Shown here one piece after another: positions 4,464 to 12,308 of a stretch of DNA of 12,308 bases (position 1 is the first letter of the stretch; every line of letters begins with the position of its first letter). The stretch comes from an uncultured Prevotella sp. Its GTDB lineage: Bacteria > Bacteroidota > Bacteroidia > Bacteroidales > Bacteroidaceae. The DNA lies in assembly GCA_934120735.1 (NCBI GenBank), contig CAKOVA010000059.1, positions 1-12,308 of the forward strand. The letters run 5' to 3'. The notes beneath the pieces were generated by a model that saw only the letters and a program-made list of their open reading frames with translations, did no database searches and was not told where the DNA came from. Both the position numbers and the translations under genes were made by a program.

Positions 4464-6725
4464 TTATTGAACGGTGATGGTGGCACGCTTGAGGTCACGA
4501 CTATTGGGGCCAACCATCACGTCAAACTCACCCGGTTCGACCACCTCTTTTAAGTCATAGTTGTAGAATTTCAACTTACTGGCATCAATGGTGAATGTCG
4601 CAGTGGCTGTTTCACCAGCCTTGAGCGACAAGCGTTGAAAACCTTTCAGCTCTTTAACGGGTCGGGCGATGCTACCCACCACGTCGCGAATGTAAAGCTG
4701 TACGACCTCTATTCCATCCCTGTTGCCGGTATTTGTCACGGGAATAGTAACGGTAATTTGGCCATGTGGGCTCATTGTCTTGCTGTCCAACTTCAGCTCA
4801 CCATACTGATAAGTGGTATAACTAAGCCCATAGCCGAAGGGATAAAGTGGATCATTGCGAACGTCAAGATAGTTGCTCTGGAAGCTAAAGAAGCGGTCAG
4901 CACCGTCTGCGACAGGCCTACCGGTGTTGAAATGATTGTAGTACAAAGGAATTTGTCCCACATGTTGCGGAAAACTGGTGGTGAGTTTGCCACATGGATT
5001 CTTGTCACCAAAGACCACATCACAAATGGCATCACCCGCTTCACTGCCTCCGAACCACACGTTCAAGATAGCCGGAACATGCGCTTTTTCCCAATTTAAG
5101 ATGGTGGGACGGCCCGAGAAGTTCAGCAATACCACTGGTTTTCCGGTCGCAACAAGTTCTTTAAGCAGAGCCATTTGCACGTCAGGCAGTTCCAAATTAA
5201 CCCGACTGTGGCTCTCACCGCTAAACTCAGCCACCTCTCCCATGGCGGCAATGATGACATCAGCCTGCGCAGCCACGGCAAGAGCCTCGGCTTTTGCTTG
5301 CGCATCATCAACCCGCATGATGTTTTTACCCTGCTCACCAGCCTTCTGTAAAGCATCGTCTGAAGCGATGTTGCAGCCTTGTGCGTAGAGCAATTGAGCC
5401 TTTCCTTTCAAGGCACGCTCCATACTTTCTTTCAACGTTGAATAGCGTTCGGGAGCCATCGCCACACACCAGGTGCCACAAAGATTAGCTCGATCGTTGG
5501 CCAGAGGGCCGATTAAAGCGATTTTCCCCTGCTTCTTCAAAGGTAAAACCTGGTTCTCGTTCTTCAACAACACAAACGTTTCAGCTGCCAAATCACGAGC
5601 CGCTTTCCGATTAGTAGCAGTATATACGTACTGATTCCTGTTCTTCACCCTCACGAATTTATAAGGATCTTTGAACAAACCCAACTTATATTTCGCCTCC
5701 AGCACCCTGCGACAAGCCTGGTTGATGTCAGCCATGGAAACCTGTCCGTTGGCCAGTGATTGCTCCAACGTGCCGATAAACCCTTTTGCCACCATGTCCA
5801 TGTCGGTACCTGCACGCAAGGCTCGAGCTGAAGAGTTTGCCAAATCGCCGACGCCATGCGTTGTCATTTCATGGATGGAAGCGTAATCAGTGACGACAAA
5901 GCCGTCAAATCCCCATTGTTTGCGCAGCACGTCATTAACCAACCAAGCATTGGCTGTGGCCGGAATGCCATCCACGAGGTTGAACGAGGTCATCACACTA
6001 CCCACCCCAGCCTCAACAGCTGCCTTGTAAGGAGCAAAATACTCGTTGTACATTCGCAGCCTACTCATATCCACAGTGTTGTAATCTCGCCCAGCTTCTG
6101 ACGCACCGTACAAAGCAAAATGCTTCACACAAGCCATGATGTTAGATGGCAAAGTGTAATCACCTTGATAGCCCTTGACCATGGCTTTAGCGATAAGACT
6201 GCCCAAATAAGGATCTTCTCCGGCACCTTCCACAATGCGTCCCCACCGCGCATCCCTACAGATGTCGACCATAGGCGAGTAGGTCCAGTTCACTCCCTCG
6301 GCACTTGCTTCGAGTGCAGCCACACGCGCGCTGTTCTCAATGCCCTTCAAATTCCAACTACAAGCTAAGGCCAAAGGAACCGGAAAGATGGTTTCGTAAC
6401 CATGAATCACGTCCATACCCACCAGCAATGGAATGCCAAGGCGAGATTTCTTGATAGCCATTTCCTGCAAAGTGCGAATCTCATCCAGCCCTTTGATGTT
6501 GAACACGCCACCCAATTCACCATCCTTGATTTGCTGAACGATGGGATTGTTTTGCACCGCCCCCGTGGTTATATTCCCCGCAGGCAACAGATTCAGCTGG
6601 CCCAACTTCTCTTTTAAGGTCATTTTAGATAGGAGTTCATCCACGAACTCCTTCATGGGTTTGTTTTGTGCCACGACATGCATCGAAGCAACACACAAAG
6701 CCAGTAGAACAAATAGTTTTTTCAT
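4464..6725 (-). CDS. bglX: Periplasmic beta-glucosidase, glycoside hydrolase family 3
   Basis: Releases terminal glucose from beta-glucosides and cello-oligosaccharides, probably in the periplasm. The 753-residue product has a type I signal peptide (MKKLFVLLALCVASMHVVA, cleavage near residue 19). The GH3 N-terminal TIM barrel spans about 25-350, with GMDVIHGY at 103-110, ARWGR at 159-163 and KHF at 201-203. The likely nucleophile is Asp280 in GFVVTDYASI. The GH3 C-terminal alpha/beta sandwich spans about 380-600, with the probable acid/base Glu504 in FSGESHSR. A fibronectin type III-like domain spans about 665-740, preceded by YPFGYGLSYT (628-637). Length and domain order match E. coli BglX and its Bacteroidota relatives. 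It is convergent with the transposase gene (52-base gap, no clear terminator) and divergent from fba. Exact substrate cannot be read from the sequence. Confidence 0.94.
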   Translation of the reverse strand: MKKLFVLLALCVASMHVVAQNKPMKEFVDELLSKMTLKEKLGQLNLLPAGNITTGAVQNNPIVQQIKDGELGGVFNIKGLDEIRTLQEMAIKKSRLGIPLLVGMDVIHGYETIFPVPLALACSWNLKGIENSARVAALEASAEGVNWTYSPMVDICRDARWGRIVEGAGEDPYLGSLIAKAMVKGYQGDYTLPSNIMACVKHFALYGASEAGRDYNTVDMSRLRMYNEYFAPYKAAVEAGVGSVMTSFNLVDGIPATANAWLVNDVLRKQWGFDGFVVTDYASIHEMTTHGVGDLANSSARALRAGTDMDMVAKGFIGTLEQSLANGQVSMADINQACRRVLEAKYKLGLFKDPYKFVRVKNRNQYVYTATNRKAARDLAAETFVLLKNENQVLPLKKQGKIALIGPLANDRANLCGTWCVAMAPERYSTLKESMERALKGKAQLLYAQGCNIASDDALQKAGEQGKNIMRVDDAQAKAEALAVAAQADVIIAAMGEVAEFSGESHSRVNLELPDVQMALLKELVATGKPVVLLNFSGRPTILNWEKAHVPAILNVWFGGSEAGDAICDVVFGDKNPCGKLTTSFPQHVGQIPLYYNHFNTGRPVADGADRFFSFQSNYLDVRNDPLYPFGYGLSYTTYQYGELKLDSKTMSPHGQITVTIPVTNTGNRDGIEVVQLYIRDVVGSIARPVKELKGFQRLSLKAGETATATFTIDASKLKFYNYDLKEVVEPGEFDVMVGPNSRDLKRATITVQ

Positions 6726-6778
6726 CGTATCTTATTGCTATATTATTTTTTTGCTAACGTATAGATTTATCGGTTATG

Positions 6779-6786
6779 CAAAGTTA
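6779..6786 (-). promoter_or_regulatory. -7 promoter element of bglX
   Basis: On the minus strand the octamer TAACTTTG followed by C matches TAnnTTTG exactly and lies 53 bases before the bglX ATG, implying a leader of about 45 bases. A convincing TTTG -33 box is not seen at the usual spacing. The same nonamer TAACTTTGC serves fba on the other strand. Confidence 0.6.
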
Positions 6787-6848
6787 ACCATTTTAATGAA
6801 AACAGATTGGACATTCCAATCATTTTTCCGTCAAAAAGTAACAGGGGT

Positions 6849-6884
6849 TTGACAACTATCTGATTTTGACATGTACAATTGACA
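6849..6884 (+). repeat. Three TTGACA hexamers in 36 bases
   Basis: TTGACA occurs at 6849-6854, 6866-6871 and 6879-6884. The main sigma factor of Bacteroidota does not use this hexamer as a -35 box, so the cluster may be a regulator-binding site or chance. Confidence 0.4.
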
Positions 6885-6962
6885 ATTAGGCAGGCAAAGA
6901 TGGCTCTCATTAGACAGAAAGATTATGCACGGGAGTTCATTCATTAAAAAATGTTGCATCAC

Positions 6963-6993
6963 TTTGTCATGCCAAATTAAAATGCTAACTTTG
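6963..6993 (+). promoter_or_regulatory. Near-consensus Bacteroidota promoter of fba
   Basis: A -33 box TTTG (6963-6966) is followed by exactly 19 bases and the -7 box TAACTTTG (6986-6993), matching TTTG-N19-TAnnTTTG. Transcription would start near 7000, giving a leader of about 40 bases to the ATG at 7042. A perfect promoter fits a strongly expressed glycolytic gene. Confidence 0.8.
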
Positions 6994-7041
6994 CATTGAT
7001 TCCCTAAGATAGTGGAAACTCACTTTAAATATTTAAATAAT

Positions 7042-8052
7042 ATGGTAGATTACAAATCATTAGGTCTCGTAAACACACGCGAGATGTTTAAGAGAGCCAT
7101 CAATGGCGGTTACGCCATCCCAGCATTCAACTTCAATAACATGGAGCAGTTGCAAGCCATCATCACGGCTTCTTCAAACCAAAAGTCACCTGTTATCTTG
7201 CAGGTTTCAAAAGGTGCTCGTGCCTACGCCAACCCAACATTGCTTCGCTACATGGCGCAGGGTGCTGTTGAGTATGCGAAAGAGTTGGGTTGCAAGCATC
7301 CTGAAATCGCACTGCACTTGGATCACGGTGACTCGTTTGAAACATGCAAGAGCTGTATCGATTACGGCTTCTCTTCTGTCATGATTGACGGTTCTTCACT
7401 TCCTTACGAAGAGAATATCGCTCTGACAAAGAAGGTTGTTGAATACGCACATCAATTTGATGTTACCGTAGAAGGTGAGCTTGGCGTATTGGCTGGCGTT
7501 GAAGATGACGTTGTAGCCGAGAAGTCTCACTATACAAAACCAGAAGAAGTTATCGATTTCGTGAAGCGTACGGGTGTTGACTCGTTGGCTATCTCTATCG
7601 GTACATCTCACGGTGCTTACAAGTTTACTCCAGAGCAGTGCACACGCGACCCGAAGACTGGTCTGTTGGTACCACCTCCCTTGGCATTTGATATCTTGGA
7701 CGAAATCATGGTGAAGCTTCCTGGTTTCCCAATCGTTCTCCACGGATCATCTTCTGTTCCACAGGAGTATGTGAAGATTATCAACGAGAATGGTGGCAAG
7801 TTGCCTGATGCAGTTGGTATTCCAGAAGAACAATTACGCAAGGCTACTAAGAGCGCTGTTTGCAAGATTAACATCGACTCTGACTCTCGTTTGGCTTTCA
7901 CCGCTGCTGTTCGCAAGGTGTTCAACGAGAAACCAGGAGAGTTTGACCCACGTAAATACTGTGGTCCAGCTCGCGACTTGATGACAGAACTTTACACGCA
8001 TAAGATTGTAAACGTACTGGGATCTAACAACAAGTTGGCACAATTAGACTAA
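7042..8052 (+). CDS. fba: Class II fructose-1,6-bisphosphate aldolase
   Basis: Cleaves fructose-1,6-bisphosphate into dihydroxyacetone phosphate and glyceraldehyde-3-phosphate (and the reverse) in cytosolic glycolysis and gluconeogenesis, using a divalent metal, usually zinc. The 336-residue product has the zinc/catalytic signature HLDHGD (92-97), where Asp94 is the likely catalytic residue and His95 a metal ligand. It also has VEGELGVLAG (143-152), GTSHGAYKF (187-195, ligand His190), IVLHGSSSVP (231-240, ligand His234) and the phosphate-site KINIDSDSR (275-283). A GTG at 7012 would add 10 residues not typical of the family; ATG at 7042 gives MVDYKSLGLVNTREMF, as in other Bacteroidota aldolases. 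No Shine-Dalgarno is seen, only an AT-rich leader. It appears monocistronic, with its own promoter and a terminator at 8178-8214. Confidence 0.96.
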   Translation: MVDYKSLGLVNTREMFKRAINGGYAIPAFNFNNMEQLQAIITASSNQKSPVILQVSKGARAYANPTLLRYMAQGAVEYAKELGCKHPEIALHLDHGDSFETCKSCIDYGFSSVMIDGSSLPYEENIALTKKVVEYAHQFDVTVEGELGVLAGVEDDVVAEKSHYTKPEEVIDFVKRTGVDSLAISIGTSHGAYKFTPEQCTRDPKTGLLVPPPLAFDILDEIMVKLPGFPIVLHGSSSVPQEYVKIINENGGKLPDAVGIPEEQLRKATKSAVCKINIDSDSRLAFTAAVRKVFNEKPGEFDPRKYCGPARDLMTELYTHKIVNVLGSNNKLAQLD

Positions 8053-8125
8053 TTGCCATTGGAGATGAAAGGATGAACATTCAATGAGATTATTGTTAAG
8101 CATGGCGTAGTCTTTTCATCAAGCA

Positions 8126-8166
8126 GTACGATAGCACTTACCTACATTGAGGTAAATACATCGTAC
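8126..8166 (+). other. Nested hairpin in the fba 3' untranslated region
   Basis: An outer stem GTACGAT (8126-8132) with ATCGTAC (8160-8166) encloses an internal loop and an inner stem TTACCT (8138-8143) with AGGTAA (8150-8155), loop ACATTG. It lies between the fba stop and the fba terminator, so it would be part of the fba mRNA. It has no U tract. It may stabilise the 3' end or yield a processed small RNA. Confidence 0.6.
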
Positions 8167-8177
8167 AGCATTCGATA

Positions 8178-8214
8178 AAAGCGGGATCAACTTTGTTTGA
8201 TACCCGCTTTCTTT
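8178..8214 (+). terminator. Rho-independent terminator of fba
   Basis: A stem AAAGCGGG (8178-8185) with CCCGCTTT (8203-8210) continues, past a single bulged A at 8202, into ATCAA with TTGAT. The tail CTTT follows. The U tract is short and broken, but stem strength and position 126 bases after the fba stop support it. The A and T flanks could also serve the opposite strand. Confidence 0.75.
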
Positions 8215-8911
8215 ATAAATCCACGTAAGCATTCTACTATAAAAGAGGAAATATATTATCATGACATGAATGATGATTTGATATTATTCTAAATATGGTA
8301 CGCCTTATTTTTCTATCCAATTTTACAGAAGCCTACGCCCACCATTTACTTGCAGGAGGTCTTTAACCTGTGCCAAACAAAAAGACCAAGACGCATGGCT
8401 CGTTTGCCGCATGTACCTTCCCCTCGTATAAAGAAACCTATGGCATAAAAGGCATTGTTGTATGGCCAAAGAAACAGGAAGCAAATGCTATCAACAGACA
8501 TTACTATTTTGTACAATTATTTTACAAAAAAACGGTCATTGAAAATCTTCAAAATAGAAAATTTTAATAGGCAAACCATCAACAAAAGTACACTGATTTG
8601 AACAAGAAAAACGTCTTTTCAAGTTAGATCATTGATCTTACGCTCTTGGAAACACGCTTTAAGGGTATTATTCACATGCTTCAGCAGCATTAAAGCATGC
8701 AAATTGGAGGCTTATCTCAATGCTTTAGTCGATAAAAGAGAATAATATAAGAATCAAAAAGAAAAGATTTAAGCATAACATATTCAACATCAACGAATTA
8801 CAAATATCGCTCATTTTTAGCGTATTTGCGACCAACTGTGACGTTGGTGATTTACACGCGAGTTATGAGAGGCACTTTGTAAAGAAAGTTCAGCATCTAT
8901 TATCCTTCTTT

Positions 8912-8946
8912 ACAGCGTGCTACCAATTTCACACACGCTGTTTTTT
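8912..8946 (+). terminator. Orphan Rho-independent terminator
   Basis: An 8-bp perfect stem ACAGCGTG (8912-8919) with CACGCTGT (8934-8941) is followed by five more T residues to 8946. The loop is 14 bases. The fba transcript should already have ended 700 bases upstream, and no gene lies between, so the transcript it would end is unknown. Confidence 0.65.
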
Positions 8947-9007
8947 GGCGTTTTTACGATGTAAAGATACCATTCTTCAATGAATGAGCCACACCTTATT
9001 TGACGTA

Positions 9008-9038
9008 TTTGCGCATTTTCAATATTAAAATACGCAAA
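9008..9038. repeat. Palindrome upstream of the susC-like gene
   Basis: TTTGCGCATTTT (9008-9019) is the inverted copy of AAAATACGCAAA (9027-9038) at 11 of 12 positions, with a 7-base loop CAATATT. CGTATTTGCG occurs at 9004-9013, overlapping the left arm, and again at 8821-8830, and the right arm read in reverse also gives TTTGCGTATTTT. These could be related binding sites. Confidence 0.55.
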
Positions 9039-9234
9039 AACGTTTCTGTATTCTATAAAAAAGTATTAAATTTGTAACATTGAACCAAAGGTCTTAAAAT
9101 CTAATAAGAAGTTTTCAATAATAAAAGAGAAATACAAGCAACTCATTTATTACGAATAGATTACAAAACTATGAAAAGAACAAGAATCATATCTATTTTT
9201 ACCCACTTATGCTAAAAATATAAGCTACGCTAAT

Positions 9235-9242
9235 TATCTTTG
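9235..9242 (+). promoter_or_regulatory. -7 promoter element of the susC-like gene
   Basis: TATCTTTG followed by C matches TAnnTTTG exactly and lies 55 bases before the ATG, implying a leader of roughly 45-50 bases. No clear TTTG box occurs at the standard spacing, so activation by an extra factor is possible. The leader has no obvious Shine-Dalgarno. Confidence 0.6.
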
Positions 9243-9297
9243 CATGGCAAAAAGAGAAATCTAAAACAATAATACTATTACTATTAATTTCAACTGC

Positions 9298-12200
9298 ATG
9301 AAGAAGTTTATTTTTTCAGTAGGCAACAAAAACAAGCTATTCAAAGTCACCGCTTTAACGGCATTGACACTGTGTTTGCCTACAATGGCATCTGCATATA
9401 ATGCAAATGCAAACAAGGTAGAGATGAGTCAGCAGAAAGCTGACCACATTACAGGTACCGTAACCGATACTAATGGAGAACCAGTTATTGGTGCTACCAT
9501 TAAAATTGTAGGTAGTAGCAACGGTACTGTCACAGACGTGAATGGTAAATTTACACTCAGCGTTGCAAGAAATGCTGAACTGCAGATTTCATCTATTGGG
9601 TATGTTACTAAAAAAGTAACAGTAGTTAGCAACAACTTAAATGTTGTTTTGGCAGAAGATCGTGCCTCCCTTGATGAGGTGGTTGTATTAGGCTACGGTG
9701 CTGGTCAACGCAAACAAGACCTTTCTGCTTCTGTAGGTGTGATTAATAATGCGGATAAACTATCCGTTCGTCCAGTCAGCTCTACGGAGGGTATGCTGCA
9801 AGGTCAGTTGGCAGGTGTTACTATTACAGCCAATGGAGGTGACCCTACTTCTGCACCAAACATTGTCATTCGCGGACAAGGCTCCATGAATGGCGACAAT
9901 GTGCTGTGGGTTGTAGACGGCATTCCTGGTGCTCCTATTCCTTCTATGAATGACATAGAGTCAATTGTTGTACTGAAAGATGCTGCATCAGCAGCCATCT
10001 ATGGTGCACAATCGGGAGCTGGAGGCTGTGTGTTGGTAACAACCAAGAAAGCCAAAGAAGGAAAAGTGAGCTTGAGTTATGACGGTTTATATGGTTTCAG
10101 ACAAGCTACCAACCTGCCCAAAGCACTCACTGCAGAAGAGCAAATCAAGCTGGCTAATATCTCGTATAAGGCAGCAAGACTGGATACTCCTATTGGCTGG
10201 GATACAAAAGTGAATCCTTATATCGCCACCAATCGTACAGACTGGATGGACGAAGTATTTAGAAATGCTTTCTACCAAAGACACAACGTGGTTATCAACA
10301 CAGGTACCTCCTCGGCAAGAAGCCGTTTGAGTTATGCCTATGACGGTGATGATGGTGTATTGATTGGCACATTCAACAAGAGACACACCATACATTATAA
10401 CGGTCAGTTCGACATTAACAAATGGATAACCATTACAGAGGATTTCACTTGGCGCAACTCGCAAATGCGCGGAGCCAACACTGCAAACCCTGAAGGTGGT
10501 GTCATTATGAACGCATTACACATGCCTTCGAGTGCCAGTGTTTACAATCCAGACGGAACTTATGGTGGCGTTTCAGAGCCTGGTAACGGTTACACCGACA
10601 TCCATGGTGATGCCATCAACCCAGTGCGCATACTATGTGCCAGCAATGCTTATGACAAAACGAGTGATATGTGGTCAACCACCTCACTACAGCTTCATGA
10701 CATTGTTCCAGGATTGAAGTATACCAGCAGATTTTCTTTCAACATTGAAAACAACTTCTATAAGGAGTTCAACCCTATGCGTCCTGAATCTGGTAAGCCA
10801 CAACTCTTTAACGAGATGAACGAATCGGCTTACAGATATAAAAAATGGATGACAGAAAATACACTGACTTACGATAATTCCTTTGGAAAACACAACCTGG
10901 GGCTCTTGTTATCTACAACAGCCAACAAGTTAGTACAACGAGGTGTTAGTGTGAATGCACGTGGTTTCTCGGACGAAACTCCTGCTCTTCAATACTTGGC
11001 ATACGCTGGAACTACCACACCAGACGACTATCTTATTGGTCCTGATGCAAACGTAGCTTGCATTGCACGTGCTTCTTATTCGTACGATGATCGCTATTTC
11101 CTAACAGCATCATGGCGTAGAGACTACGCAGGTCGTCTGCCTAAGGATAACAACTATGGCGACTTCCCCGCTTTTACAGGTGCATGGAAAATCTCAAATG
11201 AAAGCTGGTTCCCTAAAAATAATAATCTAAACTTACTGAAACTTCGTGCTTCTTGGGGACGTGTTGGTAATCTTGGCTCCATTGGCTATGGCTACAAAGC
11301 TGCCCAACTGTCATCAGACGTATGGTCAGAAGGTGCACAGTACGGCGTTACAAGTAACACCTTATGGGGAACCCTCATATATAATGGTACAGCATTGAAT
11401 CCATCGTTGACTTGGGAAACATCAGAGCAGTGGGATTTAGGTTTGGATGCAACCATGTTCAACAACAGACTGTCTTTAGGATTTGACTATTTCAACAAGC
11501 GCACCTACAATCTTATACAGCAACAATCTGTAGGTTGGCCCTCGACAATAGGACTTGATGCCATGCTTGTTAACTTAGGAGAAGTTAAGAACGAAGGTGT
11601 GGAAGTGCAAGCCGCATGGAACGATCAAGTGAATAAAGACTTCTCTTATTATATCAATGGCAACTTTGCATGGCTGAAAAACCGTGTTACCGACACTGGA
11701 ACCTATGATGAGAAAGGTAATCCAGGCATCTGGGTAGGTGACGTTTACGGACATAATGATTTCAAAAACCTCACAAATCTTTTCCAGACAACGCAAGGAC
11801 AAGCTCTTAACTCGTTCCACCTCATTAAGACAGACGGTATTTTCCAAAGTGATGAAGATGCTGCAGCATATGTTGACAAAGATGGAAAACGCATACAACC
11901 CAATGCTAAAGCTGGTGATTTGAAGTTCGTTGATGCCAACAACGATGGGAAGATTGACGATAAAGACCGGCAATATTGTGGCAGTTCTATGCCAAAGACT
12001 ACCTATGCACTCACAGCAGGATTTAATTGGAAAGGACTATCTGTAAGTGCTATGTTCCAAGGTGTGTCTGGCGCACAGGCACTCTTTGTAGGAAAGTACC
12101 TTACACTGAGTGACACAGAGGGTAACTTCAACCGCTGGAACAAGATATTGGATGCTTGGTCTCCTGAAAACAAAGGAAGCGATATTCCACGTATTTCGAA

Positions 12201-12308
12201 GAACGATCCTAACGGTAACTTCACAACTTCTTCGGACTGGTACTTGGAAGATGCATCCTACTTGCGCTTAAAGAACCTAACCATAGGATACGACTTTACA
12301 GACTTTAT
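9298..12308 (+). CDS. SusC/RagA family TonB-linked outer-membrane transporter (3' end beyond window)
   Basis: A TonB-dependent beta-barrel that normally pairs with a SusD-like lipoprotein to import glycans or peptides. 1003 codons are seen with no stop or frameshift; usual length is about 1000-1100, so only the last barrel strands are missing. The signal peptide ends near residue 33 (PTMASA). A carboxypeptidase-regulatory-like domain spans about 51-120 (ITGTVTDTNGEPVIGA at 51-66). The TonB box is LDEVVVLGYG at 125-134. The plug domain spans about 135-250, with VIRGQGS, VVDGIPG and LKDAASAAIYGAQSG (226-240). The barrel follows. An EF-hand-like loop DANNDGKIDDKD lies at 879-890, and the late-barrel motif YLRLKNLTIGYDF is at the edge. 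No STN domain precedes the TonB box, so signalling to an anti-sigma factor through this protein is not expected. The ATG at 9298 gives a good signal peptide. Substrate is unknown; no SusD or regulator is within view. Confidence 0.95.
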   Translation, partial: MKKFIFSVGNKNKLFKVTALTALTLCLPTMASAYNANANKVEMSQQKADHITGTVTDTNGEPVIGATIKIVGSSNGTVTDVNGKFTLSVARNAELQISSIGYVTKKVTVVSNNLNVVLAEDRASLDEVVVLGYGAGQRKQDLSASVGVINNADKLSVRPVSSTEGMLQGQLAGVTITANGGDPTSAPNIVIRGQGSMNGDNVLWVVDGIPGAPIPSMNDIESIVVLKDAASAAIYGAQSGAGGCVLVTTKKAKEGKVSLSYDGLYGFRQATNLPKALTAEEQIKLANISYKAARLDTPIGWDTKVNPYIATNRTDWMDEVFRNAFYQRHNVVINTGTSSARSRLSYAYDGDDGVLIGTFNKRHTIHYNGQFDINKWITITEDFTWRNSQMRGANTANPEGGVIMNALHMPSSASVYNPDGTYGGVSEPGNGYTDIHGDAINPVRILCASNAYDKTSDMWSTTSLQLHDIVPGLKYTSRFSFNIENNFYKEFNPMRPESGKPQLFNEMNESAYRYKKWMTENTLTYDNSFGKHNLGLLLSTTANKLVQRGVSVNARGFSDETPALQYLAYAGTTTPDDYLIGPDANVACIARASYSYDDRYFLTASWRRDYAGRLPKDNNYGDFPAFTGAWKISNESWFPKNNNLNLLKLRASWGRVGNLGSIGYGYKAAQLSSDVWSEGAQYGVTSNTLWGTLIYNGTALNPSLTWETSEQWDLGLDATMFNNRLSLGFDYFNKRTYNLIQQQSVGWPSTIGLDAMLVNLGEVKNEGVEVQAAWNDQVNKDFSYYINGNFAWLKNRVTDTGTYDEKGNPGIWVGDVYGHNDFKNLTNLFQTTQGQALNSFHLIKTDGIFQSDEDAAAYVDKDGKRIQPNAKAGDLKFVDANNDGKIDDKDRQYCGSSMPKTTYALTAGFNWKGLSVSAMFQGVSGAQALFVGKYLTLSDTEGNFNRWNKILDAWSPENKGSDIPRISKNDPNGNFTTSSDWYLEDASYLRLKNLTIGYDFTDF

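Larger units (their letters stand above)
6726..7041. other. Divergent promoter region between bglX and fba
   Basis: This 316-base spacer holds no gene. It contains outward-facing promoters: a -7 element for bglX at 6779-6786 (minus) and a full promoter for fba at 6963-6993 (plus). Between them lie three TTGACA hexamers. About 180 bases separate the two -7 elements, so independent control is likely. Confidence 0.7.
8215..9234. other. About 1 kb without a recognisable gene
   Basis: No frame here resembles a real protein. A 65-codon frame at 8370-8567 starts with GTG, has no recognisable motif and is likely spurious. A small hairpin CATGCTT (8675-8681) with AAGCATG (8693-8699) and a short AGATC-ATT-GATCT dyad (8626-8638) are present. 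A strong terminator (8912-8946) and a palindrome (9008-9038) are listed separately. The stretch may hold an unannotated small RNA or be decayed sequence. Confidence 0.6.

Noticed and set aside
7012..7041. 10-residue N-terminal extension of fba from GTG 7012
   Set aside because: The ATG at 7042 gives the usual family N-terminus, and the mapped-by-sequence promoter fits a leader ending there.
8370..8567. 65-codon frame after fba
   Set aside because: GTG start, no recognisable domain, no nearby promoter, and base composition like the surrounding non-coding DNA.
4464..12308. A complete polysaccharide utilisation locus combining bglX and the susC-like gene
   Set aside because: fba and a 1.2-kb gap separate them, they are on opposite strands, and no SusD, regulator or other hydrolase is visible.

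Overview
The window comes from a Bacteroidota chromosome, most likely Prevotella or a close relative (inferred). The signs are a SusC/RagA-type TonB-dependent outer-membrane transporter, a DUF4831 secreted protein, promoters matching the Bacteroidota pattern TTTG-N19-TAnnTTTG, weak or absent Shine-Dalgarno sequences, a tRNA gene without an encoded CCA tail, and interspersed hairpin repeats next to an IS200-like Y1 transposase.

Layout. 1-64: 3' part of a tRNA-Val(UAC) gene, then a UUCG-loop terminator (76-111). About 112-581: a gene-free stretch with a 22-bp triple tandem repeat and several inverted repeats. 603-3170, plus strand: nnr (bifunctional NAD(P)H-hydrate repair enzyme) and, 3 bases later, a DUF4831 exported protein, probably one operon. 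3171-3955: a mosaic of REP-like hairpin repeats in both orientations, then a two-copy direct repeat with an 88-bp period. 3956-4411, plus: a small single-domain HUH/Y1 transposase resembling REP-associated tyrosine transposases (RAYT). 4464-6725, minus: a GH3 family beta-glucosidase (bglX type) with a signal peptide, convergent with the transposase gene. 6726-7041: a divergent promoter region. 7042-8052, plus: class II fructose-bisphosphate aldolase with a near-consensus promoter and a terminator. 8053-9297: about 1.2 kb without a convincing gene, holding a nested hairpin, the fba terminator, an orphan terminator and a palindrome. 9298 to the window end, plus: a SusC/RagA-family transporter, open to the edge (1003 codons seen, C-terminus missing).

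How the parts relate. nnr (metabolite repair) and fba (glycolysis) are housekeeping genes. bglX would release glucose from beta-glucosides in the periplasm, and the SusC protein would import a glycan or other large nutrient. No SusD, regulator or further glycoside hydrolase is visible, so a polysaccharide utilisation locus cannot be defined here. The most unusual part is 3376-4411: repeat units that keep their hairpin pairing through compensatory changes while sharing a constant AAAAGC linker, packed directly upstream of a RAYT-like transposase gene. This looks like a Bacteroidota counterpart of the REP/RAYT systems of Proteobacteria.
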